Origin: Yamagishiella unicocca
Taxonomy: Eukaryota; Chlorophyta; Chlorophyceae; Chlamydomonadales; Volvocaceae
Length of the DNA stretch: 64,000 bases
Direction: 5' to 3'
Assembly: GCA_003116995.1 (NCBI GenBank)
Contig: BDSL01000051.1
Span: 558,001-622,000, forward strand
The notes beneath the pieces were generated by a model that saw only the letters and a list, made by a program, of their open reading frames with translations, was not told the origin of the DNA and did not search any database. The position numbers and the translations under genes are program-made. The first letter of the stretch is position 1. Each line of letters starts with the position of its first letter. Positions 46,298 to 58,256 of the stretch are shown here, in pieces.

Positions 46298-49200
46298 GCC
46301 GCAGCGAGACGCGCGCATGCAGCCGCAGCTGGGACGGCGGCGGCGAGGGATGGTGCTGACGTGATGATGAAAATGATGGGGGGAAGAGGAGGAGAAGAGG
46401 AAGGAGGGCGAGGAGGACAGGAAAAGGGGGGAGGAGGAGGACAGGCAGGAGCGGGAGGAGGGGGAGGAGGACAGGAAGGAGGGGGAGGAGGGGAGGAGGG
46501 GTTTTGGAAGGCGGGCAGGGTTGCGAGCAGGGTTGCGATGCGGAGGAGGAGGAGAAGGAGGAGGAGGGGGAGGAGGCGAAGGAGGAGGAGAAGGAGGAGG
46601 AGGCGGAGGAGGAGGAGCGGGCTGCAAGGCGGTCTGTGGCGGGCCTCATTATCCGGGATCTCATCGTTCAGCCGGCGCAGCAGCAGCGGGGTCGCTATAA
46701 GCGATATAGGTGGTGGTGGTCCAGGTATAGGTGGTGGTTCAGCGGTCCCAGCTGCGCGACAGCAGGAGGCGGATGTGCGAGGAACGCGGCTTGGAAAGCA
46801 GGCGGGAGGCCGTAGGGCGGCTTGCGATGAGAGGGGGGAGGCCGGAGGCCCACAGCCCGGGTGCTGCGGCTGGCGGCCCTGGGGCATGATGAGGAAGGCT
46901 GAAGCGCGTGTTTCAGTCGGCACTCGGGGGGCAGCAGGTGGTCCCTGCTGTGGAGCAATGCGCAAATAAGACCGCAAAGTACAAGTAAAAATGGAATGGT
47001 ATGTTGTGGTGTTGTTACGATACGGATGCAGGGAGGGAAAACGGGCGATGTCACGGACAGAACGTGGTATTGTTTGAGGCGGTGGCCGCGAATGTATGGG
47101 CTGAGAAACAGGGATCGTATGGCCAAGGTCCTCGAGAGCCTTTCCTCTCGCGAAGCGAGGACGCAAACCATGTCTCGGTCAGGACTAACAGCTTCCAACG
47201 TGTGCATCTGGAACACGACTGCATGGGTTGCCGCACTCGACCATTGCTTGCTCAGCGTGAGGCACTTGGCGTTCCGGCAACCCAAGGCTTGACGGGTGTC
47301 CCCGCAGGATCTGCAACCCTGGGCTATGGGGCGATGGACCCACGGGTCATCATGCCCTTCACACGACTCCTCACTGCTATTTGCGCAACCAATCGGTCGC
47401 AGCGAAGCGAGGCTGGTGTGGTCATGCGCATGGTGCACCCGGCAGCTGTACGAGCACACCTTGGACTTGGAAGGACCTGGACAGCCCAAGGCTAGCCCGG
47501 CTTGGGCTCCAGGCAGGGCAGTGCTTGGTCCCCCTTTTGGCGCACTCTGAAGCATGCCGCGGCCCGACGCAGCCTAAGGGTGCCTCACGGCCAGTGAAAA
47601 GTCGACCGCGCCGGCAGGCAGAGGTGTGGTGCGTCATTGAACCCAACCCGGCGAATGTGGGATTGGCCGGAGTCCTTCATGTCGGCAACGTCGACAAGAA
47701 GCATCATGTTGGGCCTCGGAATGTGGACCTCGTCGGGATGCAAAAATGCCTGCAACCCCTCCAGTGTCACTCGGCCGGGGGGCCAGGGGTGATTATGGGT
47801 TAAGAGGCTGCCAACGACCCGCGGGCCACACCTCCTGTGGTGCGTAGATGAAGGTCGCGGTTTGTGCGGTGCCCGATTGCAGGGCCTCGACTGTGCTTGG
47901 AAGCATGTCAGCAGGGTAGTTGTTTACACATTCCGTCCAGTGTCGCAAGCCTCTGATGTAGGGTTCGAATCAAAACCATGGTCACGTACTGTTCACTCAA
48001 TTGCAGGATCAAGCAGCAAGTCCCAGTGGACTGATCCCCCGCAATAAACGCCGCTGCAACTTCCAACCGCGCCCCACGTTTCTAACGGCACCAAGTGTTG
48101 CGCCCCTTCATCACCTATATAAGGCGCCCAGAATAACGCATCACAGGTCGCATTAGCTCTCTTCAGCCCAGCAAGCCAGCACACCACCCAGGTTGACACG
48201 GGAGCTGTCCGCACGAGCATGTCCCACCGCAAGCGGCGTTTCAGCGCCTTCGTTGGCGCATGGCATACCATCCGAATGTATATTCTCTGTTGTAAGATTT
48301 ATTACCTCACGCTGTGTCCGCTGTATTACATCAGGTCCTACCGCCACCTCCGTGCATAACATCTAGGGACCGCCGTGCGGGGGGCCGTGCACGGTGCCCG
48401 CCGGCAAACACACCCTGGCAAACGCACCAGGTAGAGAACGAGTCACGTCAAGGCAAAAAATAAGACACCATTAGAGCTAGCCGCCACGAAAGAAATTATC
48501 CTACCAAGTTGCGTCGAAACGCGCTGTCCCTCACAGCGGTGTGAGGGGCCAACGAGAGCAACAGCGCCTGGGTGCGGGACGTCACAAATCGTGGGAAAGC
48601 AGCCCGCCATAAGGCGCCGCCGGCGCCCACCACCTCTTCGTCTGGGATGGGCGTGAAGGCCATGCAGCCCCGATATCGCAGGGACAGTAAGCAAACGCCG
48701 CACACGACATGGACAAATGCCAGGCATAAATACAGGCTCCCTCGTCCGCGAGAACGACTTAAGAAGACGACAACAAGCCCTACACGAAGCCATCTGTATG
48801 CAGCCAGGACTCATGCCGACCGTTGAAACGGTTTTTGTACCACAGCCCCGCCGCCGCGAGAAGCAAGCATTCAGCCTCACACACACAGCTTGCCAGTTCG
48901 ATGCGCCGGGGGAGCTCTGACCCTAATTTTTCAAACAACCTCAAAAGGACAGCTGGGCGACGTCCATGCCGTGCAGCGTAACCTCCATGTCTTCGTAAAA
49001 CACGTGCAACCTGGTCGTAATGTCACGAGTTTGACGGTGCTCGCTGCACCCCCCACACCGCAACCGGGTGGGAGGCAACCTACGCCGCCGCACCGGAGAA
49101 TGACGCGCCAGCGGAATGGGAGTTCGAGGGCAGGTACGCGTGTCGCCTTAACGAATGTTGTACATGCAGATGAGGTAGACTAAGTACATACTCACCAGCA

Positions 49201-49598
49201 TTCCATAAACCCACACCGCCACGTTGGGTTTGTGCTAGATCTTCACGTTCGCCTGTGCCCCTATCAAATCTAGGACTAGACCAAAGCGAAGCCCGCCGTC
49301 ACCACCACAGCACGCGCTTTGCGACGCCGGCACAGCAACTGATTGCATGGATGGGATGCTCGTGCGCATGGGTGCAAAGCGCAGTCAGGACAGCACGACA
49401 TCTTTCGTTGCGGCCTTTTTTTACTCGCGATGCGGCATTGGCCGCCCTCCGGTCCTTCGCTACTGGTGGGACGCCTCAGTCCTTGGCGCGCAGCTTCAAT
49501 AACGTGCCAGCTAAGCAAGTCACCAACTAAACACAGACGTCAACTAAAGGTACACACCGTGACTGTCCAGACAAGGAGCATCAGCTACCGCTGCCGCC
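46298..49598. other. Intergenic region between convergent CBS and MYB genes
   Basis: It begins with a GGA-rich purine tract (see 46375-46640), followed by ordinary-looking DNA. A minus-strand reading frame at about 48496-48705 (DEEVVGAGGALWRAAFPRFV) looks faintly protein-like, but I cannot connect it to other exons. A B-box-like GGGTTCGAATC near 47949 may be a SINE relic. Confidence 0.45.
46375..46640 (+). repeat. GGA/GAA purine-rich low-complexity tract
   Basis: Over 260 bp made almost entirely of AGG, GGA and AAGG units lie immediately 3' of the CBS stop codon, probably in its 3' UTR. The tract could form G-rich or triplex structures. The long ORFs crossing it are compositional artefacts. 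Confidence 0.85.
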
Positions 49599-52500
49599 TT
49601 AGCCTCTGGTCCACGCCTTGGCAGGTTTACCATCCCCGGGCATGCAGCCATCTGGCAAGCCGCCACGCCCCTGAAGGCGGGACCGCGGTCGCTGCTTGCT
49701 GAAAGATAAGAGCGCGAGGGCCACATCCCCGAGCGAAGACTCCGCGTCGACCGACTCTTTGACGCCCTGCGTCTCCTCGAGTTGCTGCTGCTGCTCCGGG
49801 TGCTGCGGCATCTGAAACTGCTGCTGCCGCGGATGGGGCTCAAGCTTCCTTCCAGCAACGTCAGACCCCTGCTCCAGCGCGCCCGCGTGTAGGCCGCGCC
49901 TCATCGCCCGACGGCCCCTGCCATTGTCACCCTCCATGGCTCCTCCGTCATACCGCCGCTGCGAAGCGGCCAGCGCGGCTGCCCGTTCTACGGCGCCGCT
50001 CTCAGCAAGCCGGGCCGAAGCTCGGGGTCCACACACGCCCGGGAGTTCTTCGCCTCGGTCGTACATTGACGGCTGCAGCAGCATTCTGTGGAAGTCGGCA
50101 GCGCTCCCGGGGTTGTCCGGGCGGCCGGGCCAAGAATTAACGTTCGCTGCCACCACGCGCTCAGCGTCGCGATCTTCGGACCGGCGCTTGGCGCCAACGC
50201 GAACACTCCCGTTGGGAGCGGCCGCTTTGCGGTCGTACGACGCCTCGCTGCGCGGCATGAGGTTCATCGCCTCCAGCATGTCAGCGTCCGATGTGCCTGT
50301 GGATGGCGGCCCCGCGTCCCGTCAGCTATCAAAAACTTCCTCCAAAACTTCCTCCAAAACTTCCTCCAAAAGCGCATGCCGTAGATCAGCGGCATAGCCT
50401 TGCCCATCAAGGATATTGATAGCTATCCTTGATAGTGTTCCCGGATTCGCCATTCAGTGGTTACGTCCGCGGCCTTTCTACGACCTGAGCTGTATGAGGC
50501 GCACGAGGCGCTGGCGGGCGCGCAGCGGGAATATGAGCTGCAGGCCAAGATTGTCGAGGCACAGGCGACTGGGTGTCTCACTCTGCCCCACAAACATATG
50601 TTATTTCTCCTGCATCGCCATACGTGTGTCTACGCTACGCACACGCACTCCTACCTGCGGTCAAGCCTCGGTCCTGCGCCAGGGCCCGCTGCGGCTCCCA
50701 GTGCCTGCCCGTTCCCTGGAAGAGGCCACCTGCCAGGCCTGCCACCTCGCCTAAAGCTGCCTGCGGGGCTGCCATCGCCATCGCCGCTGCTGCCGCTGCT
50801 GTTGCCGCCTGCCCGCCTAGCAGCCAATCGACATTAATGCACCCAATCAGCGCGTTTAGTTGCTGCAAGACGTCGAGCCCCGAATTTGCGAAGGCCGCCA
50901 GAGGGTTCAAGGCAGCGGTTCCGGCGCCAGCTGCGTTGGCAGCGGCTACCGCCGCAGCGAGTGGGCCCAGCACCTCCATGTGCCCAAGCGGTACGGCGGC
51001 GTACGGTTGAGAAGCCGCACAGCCGAGCGCGGCTGCGGCCGCAGCCGCGGGGCCAGGCAACCCCGAGGCCCCGTGCGACGGGGGCCGGCCGGTCGGTCGC
51101 ATCTGTGGCTCATACATCTGTGTTTTAGGACGAATAGCATTTCCAGAGGGAGGCTTGTCAGGGCAACCAAGGGCAGGAGACGTGTCATGGAGGCCCGTCG
51201 TGGGGGCAATGTTCGCGGGAATCGCAATGACAGATTTTAGGGGACGGCCAAGGCCGACTGGGGCGTTTTACAGCCAGGCGAAGGGGTGAAAATCGCCGCC
51301 ATGACATACCTGGGAAGCCGGGTCGCTCCAGGCGCCTTGTTGCAAATCGGTGTACGCACCCCGGCCCCGATCACCGTTACCCTGCGTCCGCCAGTCGGCG
51401 CCGCCGACGAATGGATCCTGGCCATGTGCGGCGGCGGCGAAGTTATCCAGGCCAGCGGCGGCGGCGGCGGCAAAGCGGTTCTGGCCAGCTGCGGCAGTGG
51501 CAGCGCGGTCTTGGCCAGTTGCAGCTGTGGCAAAGCGATCCAGGACAGCTGCGCCTATGGCAACGCGGTCTTGGCCAGTTGCAGCGGCGAAGCGATCCTG
51601 GCCAGTTGCGGTGGCGGCAACACGGTCTTGGCCAGCCGCTGGTGTTGCAACGCGGTCTTGGCCAGCTGCGGCCGCGAAGCGATCCAGGCCAGCTGCGAGG
51701 GCGAAGTCATCCAGACCAGCTGCGGCGGCAAGGCGATCCAGGCCAGCTGCGAGGGCGAAGTTATCCAGACCAGCTGCGGCGGTAAGGCGATCCAGGCCAG
51801 CTGCGAGGGCGAAGTTATCCAGACCAGCTGCGGCAGCGAAGCGATCCAGGCCAGCTGCGAGGGCGAAGCGATCGAGGCCAGCTGCGGCGGCGAAGCGATC
51901 CAGGCCAGCTGCGAGGGCGAAGTTATCCAGACCAGCTGCGGCGGCGGCAAAACGATCCTGGCCAGCAGCTGCGGCGTCAACGTGGTCTTGGCCAGCTGCA
52001 GCTGTGGCAAAGCGATCCAGGCCAGCTGCGGCAGTGGCGACCCGGTCTTGGCCAGCTGCTGCAGCGGCGAAGCGATCCAGGCCAGCTACGGCGGCAGCAA
52101 AGCGATCCTGGCCAGCTGCGGCGGCGAAGCGATCCAGGCCCGCTGCGGCTGTGGCAAAGCGATTCTGGCCAGTTACGATGGCGGCAACGCGGTCTTGGCC
52201 AGCTGCAGCTGTGGTGACAAAACGATCCTGGCCAGCTGCAGCTGTGGCAAAGCGATCCTGGCCAACTGCGGCGGCGAAGCGATCCTGGCCAGCTGCGGCG
52301 GCGAAGTTCCCCTGACCAGCTGCTGTGGCGGCGAAGTTCCCCTGGCCAGCTGCGGCCGAAAAGCGATCCAGACCACCTGCGGCTGCGAGGTTATCGAGGC
52401 CAGCTGCGGCGGCGAAGCGATCCTGACTAGCTGCGGCGGTGGCAAAACGATTCTGGCCAGCAGCGGCGGCGGCGAACTTACCCAGGCCAGCTGCGGCGGC

Positions 52501-54764
52501 GAAGCGATCCTGGCCAGATGCTGCGGCGGCAAAACGATCCTGGCCAGCTGCGGCGGCGAAGTTATCCTGGGCAGCTGCGGCGGCGAAGCGATCCTGGCCA
52601 GCTGCTGCGGCGGCAAAACGATCCTGGCCAGCTGTGGCAGCGGCGAAGTTACCCTGGCCAGCTGCGGCGGCGAAGCGATCCAGGCCAGCTGCGAGGGCGA
52701 AGCGATCCAGGCCACCTGCGGCCGCGAAGCGATCCAGGCCAGCTGCGACGGCGGCGAAACGATCCTGGTCAGCTGCGGCGGCGAAGCAATCCAGGCCAGC
52801 TGCTTCTGCGGCGAAGCGATCCAGGCCAGCTGCTTCTGCGGCGAAGCGATCCAGGCCAGCTGCTTCTGCGGCGAAGCGATCCAGGCCAGCTGCTGCGACC
52901 TCTCCGAGGACTAGGTCTCGCTGCTGCGCCTGGAGAGCTGTGTGGTTCCGCATGAGGAAGCGGTGTGCCTCACGTTGCGTGCCCTGCTCCTGTAGCCTCC
53001 GGGGCAGCAGCCCGTGCGGCATCGTCTCGAAGGCAGCCGCTTGGTGGCGCTGGCGCGCGGACTGCACCAGCAGCAGCTGCAGCTGCGCGAGCCGCTCCTG
53101 CGCCTCCAGCTCCTCCTCCAGCTGCTGCTCATGGCCCATGTGTTGCTGGTATCGTTCCGCAAACGGCATGTTGCTGACCACCTGCTCGTTGAAGCAGTAC
53201 CGCCCCTCCTGCTGCTGCAGCTTTTGCTCCTGCTGAGCCCGCCAGTGGGATTCGAGAAGCTCCTCGGTGGGCTCGTGCGACCCGCCTACCCAGGTCCGTT
53301 GCCACTGCTGTTGCGGCTCTGGCAGCAGCCGGCGCGGCGCCTCAGCGGCCGGGACGTCTGCGCCACTGCCCAGCCCGCCAGCATCTCCTAGGTCAAGACA
53401 AGCGGGTTCATTCGTCCTGCCGTCGCTTGATTGACCGCCGCGGCTATGCTTCCGTTCCTGAAGTTCGGTCAATCCCACGGCGGTGAGTAGGTCATGGCCC
53501 GCCGCGCCTGTGAGGGCTGCAGTGCCGGGCAGCGGCACGGCCGTGAGTGCCAGCTCGGGATCGGCGCGAGCGGCAGAGCGAGTCGGCGAGCTGGGGTGGG
53601 ATGTGAGGCTGGCTGCGCATGCACCGTCCGAAGACCCTGCGCACCGAAGAGACCAAGGGAGATAAAGCGCTTAGTGAATGTTGAAGCGCTCGGTGGATTT
53701 TGGATTATACATAATCACTGTGTACCAGATTGCGCTTGTCAAGCCCTCAAAAAGCATTGTCCAACACCGCAACAAGCGGCGAAGGTCTGTTTTGCTGTTA
53801 TGCGTCACCTACTAGAAGGTACTGCGGCCGACCCTTACCGCGCCAGTGAGGCTGGCCCCGACCGGACGATTTCCTTACGCCAAGCACTCTCGGTAATAAA
53901 CGCACCTGACGGGCGACCGCCCATTGCCGGGTCGACGCCGTATATGTCCTTGTCGGAACTCGCGGACGGCTTCTGAGTACTCAAGGGCCCGTCTTCTTGC
54001 CCCGAGAATGGAGGGAGGAATTCCTCGCCGCTCCTGGCCATCTTGACTGCGGAGCGAAACGCTTCGAGTCGGGCCGCAGTACTGTCGCCACGCTCGGAGA
54101 CAACTCGAGCATATGAGCGCAGGAGAGACCGTGCTTGAAGCTTCTTTGAACGTAATGTGCTATGCCAGATATTCTGCACGCAAGAATTGGTCAAGCGGGT
54201 GAAGCCAGAGCGCAAGGTTTTTCGATGTATATGGGGATCAACCAGCACACAGCAGGGTAAAGTGGAGACAGATACCAGAAGCAATGAAGGCGTAATGCAG
54301 ATAATTGGTTGGCCACGGTGGTGTGAACCCGACATCGTGACAAGTGCCCGCAAGCCCGAATGACCACAACTGAACCAGCACATCTCACATACTCAATCAC
54401 TATTGCAGGTAATATTGGAAGATAAAGAAGCGCTGCGCCTGTGCTTCATATTGCGACGTGCAGGACTGACCTTAACCTCAGATGCGCTCCTCCCGGGCAG
54501 GTGTTCGGCAATGGCCGACCATGAATTGCCACGTACTGAGTGCTGCTTAGCAAGAATGGCCTCTTCTAACCGGCTCCATGATGGTCTTCGGCGTCTGCGC
54601 CTTGTCAAGCCGTCGCAACGACCCCGACAGCGCCGTCCAGGAGCACGTACAGGTGAATCTGAACAATCGCTACTCTCTTCTTGTTCGGAGCAAGCCTCCT
54701 GGGCGGCCCAGAGCTCGACCTCCGGGCCACAGCCCAACTGCTGCAGCGCGTCACTTGGCTCCAT
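49599..54764 (-). CDS. MYB-domain protein with giant short-unit repeat array
   Basis: Five exons: 54764..54471, 54173..53839, 53608..51310, 51117..50655, 50296..49599. Phases close, giving 1362 residues. Residues 63-108 form one MYB repeat split by intron 1: W63, W82 and W101 with spacings of 18, in SWSRLEEAILAKQHSVRGNS, WSAIAEHLPGRSASEVK and NIWHSTLRSKK. It resembles an R3-type repeat; I see no second repeat upstream, only a basic RRRRRR stretch. Exon 3 has a Gln/Glu-rich coiled region (HEQQLEEELEAQERLAQLQL). Roughly fifty units of 9-11 residues of the type AGLDRFAAA or AGQDRFAAAA follow, then Ala- and Gln-rich exons 4 and 5. MYB repeats of this type bind DNA, so this is probably a nuclear regulator with a disordered or helical repeat region. 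The exon 3 acceptor (GCAGCCAG) is the least certain site. Confidence 0.88.
50407..50434. repeat. 10-bp perfect inverted repeat
   Basis: ATCAAGGATA and TATCCTTGAT are separated by eight bases inside a MYB-gene intron. A thrice-repeated AACTTCCTCCAAA unit (50333-50372) lies next to it. The pair could be a small hairpin or a transposon footprint. Confidence 0.6.
51420..52910 (-). repeat. Coding tandem array of 27-33-bp units
   Basis: Imperfect copies on the plus strand read GGCGAAGCGATCCAGGCCAG followed by CTGC. They encode AGLDRFAAA-type units in the MYB gene on the minus strand. Unit length varies by whole codons (27, 30 or 33 bp), so the coding frame is kept throughout. Confidence 0.95.
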
Positions 54765-56368
54765 ACCGTAGAAGGCGAAGACGGAGAGTTTCTATAGTAT
54801 TCTGTATTAGCGTATATGATTGTTCAAGAGTATGTGATATGCGGTCAAGTCATGTGGAAACCGTACATGTTTCCATAAGTGTAATGCGCTATGCCCTGCT
54901 ATACTTTCCTGCCTTTACCAAAATAGTCCGTGCAAATACAATCTACCGCATCACGCCCTTTGCTTAAATTTGCAGTTTTTGGATGGGTTCCAGGCTCTTG
55001 TAACAAAACTTCAATCACCGAAGGTCTGCGCAACGCATGACGCTCGTAGTCAACCATATACATGCTATGCTATGAACGGCTTGCGTGCACCATCCATGCA
55101 TGCATACTTCAGGATCATCACTACCGCGGGGTGGTTATTCAAAGGTTTTCTCGCAGCAAAAGTTACGTGCTGATAATACTTCTGCTCCAAGCGGGACGTA
55201 GTTGTTTTTACACACTTCAGAAGAGTCTGCGTGTTGGAAAATAAACTCGCCTAGGACTGTCTTGGAAGGGACCCATCTAGTAAAACCCGCAGCTCTTTGA
55301 TTTTATTACGTAAAGTCCAATATTTCATACCATAATGAGTGCGTTGAGGCTGGCCGACGCAAGTGCCCTAGGTATAGTCACCGGTAAAGGGCGTCACTTG
55401 GGGGCCCGCCAGGCAGCGCCAGGTCACCACGTAGTGAACAGGGGTCCAACCCGAGAAGCGTTCATAGTTATTACAACGAGCGCCGTCGATATTGACGACG
55501 CGACCCCCAGGCAAGGACAACCCAACAAGTACAAGAAGGCGTACCCTGGCGTACAGTTGTAGCAAGGACGAAATTGGGTGCAATAAACATTGAGCGGGTG
55601 CTGCGTGCTGGACCCTGTGCCTGTTTTCCAGATTGTCAATACGTCGCCACCCCTTCCAGCTGCGTTTCACGTGGTAGACATCTCTCGTCGTCTTGAGGAA
55701 AGCAGGATACTTGCTAAAAGCGTACGGACCTACACCCAGTTCACAATTCAACAGCTTGACCCTTGACACTTCAGCGAAAACCTCGTGCTATGCGGTTTTT
55801 TCAACCTGAGCCCTGTCATTCTAATGGCGTCCACGACGTCATTGATACCGCACGTAAAAGTACCCGTGGGAATGTCGATTTGCGTGCGATGACACGCACG
55901 TTTTCGAACGTCTTCTGGCGTGTGCCGCATTGCCAGCCTATAATGCCAACGGACAACGAACTCATCCCAGACCCCAGGCAGAATGCATACTCGCTTATCT
56001 GTTGCGATGACGGCCCGTGCTCATTTTCACACCCGGTGCATGGCGGTCGGTGGCGATGCAGCTGGTTGCAGCAACGGTGGGTAGGGTGGTTAAGGGTGGT
56101 TCTTCTCCAGGCGGGCAGCGGCCCTTCCCCGCGCTCCTTCCGTTTAGAATAAACCTTGTCTGCAGCCTCAAAGCTAGATATGTTTCCGAGACATCCGCCC
56201 TCCCTGGATCCCATCACCGAATGCTCACAACTCATCCTGCTTATCCACTACTGCTGCGTTCGTTGCGCGTTCGTGTCCCCCTGATTTAAAGTTTTATCTC
56301 GTCCCTTCCCAAGTTTCGATTTCAACCTGCTTATCCGCTTTGATGCGCTCCGCCAGTGGTTCAGTTAA
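54765..56368. other. Intergenic region upstream of the MYB gene
   Basis: It is AT-richer, with only short ORFs. A 133-codon minus-strand ORF at 55368-55769 shows no recognisable family and no clear splice partners. The MYB promoter should be at its left end. Confidence 0.4.
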
Positions 56369-56378
56369 TGTTACAGCT

Positions 56379-56410
56379 GGTTACAGCGGGCGCCAGACCA
56401 GGAGGTGAAG
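56379..56410 (-). repeat. Dispersed short repeat, fragment
   Basis: GGTTACAGCGGGCGCCAGAC followed by CAGGAGGTGAAG matches the right half of the element in reverse with several substitutions. Confidence 0.5.
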
Positions 56411-56533
56411 TCCATGAAGGCACAGCATGAAGGCTGAGCGCTTGGAGGATCCAGTATTACATAGTAATGGGTTAGTCGAGGTTAGTCGCATAGGTACCAC
56501 GACGTGACGCGACGCTTTGATGGCAAATGCATA

Positions 56534-56596
56534 GCAAAAACGGGAACCGTCTTCTTCGTGAAGCAGATGACCGTGTATGTTATTTTCGGTTTAGCG
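56534..56596 (+). repeat. Copy of a segment shared with the LINE 5' flank
   Basis: GCAAAAACGGGAACCGTCTT, then CTTCGTGAAGCAGATGACCG and TGTATGTTATTTTCGGTTTA. The same text with three or four changes occurs at 60195-60259 at the left edge of the LINE-related block. Downstream sequence does not match. Confidence 0.85.
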
Positions 56597-56887
56597 CGCT
56601 GCGCTTCCATGTGCGGGGTCGCTTTGGCGGCTGGTTTGGCAGTGAGCGTGCGTGCTCGGCAGGTCGCGCCGCGTGTGGGTTCGGCTGCGCGGTTGTCCGT
56701 GTGTGGCTTGGGTCCTCTGCCGCGCAGCCGGTTTGCCGCCGTTCATTTCGCTGTTGCTCTCTCTCTGCAGTGTAAGGGCCCTTGGCAGTCGCTCCCCGTT
56801 CCTCTCGCTTCCAGCTTTCAGCACCAAAACCGCCCATCCTCAGCATCGAGCCACGAGATTACAGGCTAAGAGAGACTGAAGCACAGA

Positions 56888-57166
56888 ATCCCAATACGCC
56901 GGGGCACGGTTTCCAATACGCAGGTTGCTAATCCTAATACGCCGGGGCACGGTTATCAATACGCAGGTTGCCAATCCCAATACGCCGGGGTCCGGTTTCC
57001 GATACGCAGGTTGCTAATCCCAATACGCCGGGGCACGGTTTCCAATACGCAGGTTGCTAATCCCAATACGCCGGGGCACGGTTTCCAATACGCAGGTTGC
57101 TAATCCTAATACGCAGGGGCACGGTTTCCAATACGCAGGTTGCTAATCCTAATACGCCACCGTGAC
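56888..57166. repeat. 43-bp tandem satellite, about 6.5 copies
   Basis: Each unit contains CCAATACGCCGGGGCACGGT, then TTCCAATACGCAGGTTGCTA and ATC. Within the unit, AATACGC occurs twice, suggesting an older half-unit. Copies differ by single substitutions. No gene spans it. Confidence 0.95.
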
Positions 57167-58256
57167 CGACGCCTAAACTAATCCAGGGGGGATGCCCAAC
57201 CTCGGGGAATCAGCTGCTGCTGCTACATCATCAAAGTCAGTATGCGTATGGTGACAGCTGTCATGAATTGAGTGCAGGTAACAGACCACGCACTCGGGCG
57301 TGGTTAATTGCTCCATAACTGCCACTGCTCGGAGCGCACGTCTGATGCTTGGTAGAGAATTGAGTCCGAGGTCAGCCTAGCATCCCTTGAAGCAAGGGCC
57401 AGACTTCTCGAGCGACTAGCTCACTATATCGTTACAACAACTGTGGGTTCAAATCCAGGCAGTCACGGACTGCCTTGCTCAGGGACCACACGGTCATTAC
57501 CTCAAGCACATTGCATCGCTTGTACGGCAGTAACTAATCCGCTTACGCACTCCTCGTCGACGCACTTATAAGGTGACTACAGTTACATGACTACAGTTGA
57601 GTGACTACACTGTGTCAATCACGACAGCATGGGTCGGTGGTAGCAAAGGAGCGCAGCATGGTCTTGCATCGGTCCATCCGCAGTAGTCGGCTCCGTGGCA
57701 ATTTGCCCAGCCCAATCATCCTCAACAAAAACTCATGTTCCAGGTGCTATGATTGCCGCATTCAATATTGCCTGGTTACTAACCGACCGTCTTCTACCGT
57801 TTCACGTCGCATACTTTCCGACCGTCTTATCCAGTTCCACGTTGCACGTCCTTGATCCTGAGAAGACAAGAAGGCCTCCGGGCTGAGACTTCGCAGTGCA
57901 ATACTTGCAACATTAAGTCAAAGCATCCAAAATCGTGCCCTGTTGGCAGCGGCACCGCTGAACCATCGGCTGCCCAGCCTTTGATGTACGGACAAAGCTA
58001 CAGTGATACCGCGAATCGGCACCGACAGCGTTGGCAGTATCACAACTACTTATGTGCCACCATTACAAACGCTCAAACATGCAAAACCTGCACCATTTCA
58101 CATCCGTCCATCATGTGATAGTCCAAACTTACGCACAACCCTGTTCGCGCATGGGCAGGCACAATGCCCCACCAGCTCAAACCATGGCTAAATGGTTAGC
58201 AGCATTGCTCCTTCGCTACACAAAGCTCACGCTCCTAGCAAGGCGCTCCATCCTGC
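57167..58256. other. Non-coding stretch with a possible tRNA-like relic
   Basis: No supportable exons. GACTAGCTCACTATATCG (A-box-like) and GTGGGTTCAAATCCAGGC (B-box-like) near 57410-57460 resemble tRNA promoter boxes about 30 bp apart, as in a SINE. They do not fold into a complete tRNA that I can draw. Confidence 0.3.

Noticed and set aside
45727..47166. 479-codon Pro/Leu/Ser-rich ORF on the minus strand
   Set aside because: It is antisense to the CBS gene's last exons and to the GGA purine tract, and its composition is explained by those tracts.
48496..48705. Short minus-strand frame with protein-like sequence (DEEVVGAGGALWRAAFPRFV)
   Set aside because: No start, upstream exon or family could be found. 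It may be MYB 3' UTR or chance, so it is left in the intergenic note only.
51286..52914. 542-codon Cys-rich ORF on the plus strand
   Set aside because: It is the mirror reading of the repeat array. The minus frame joins MYB exons with matching phases and good splice sites; the plus frame has no such partners.
57404..57470. tRNA gene
   Set aside because: A- and B-box-like words are present, but no paired acceptor stem or anticodon arm could be drawn.
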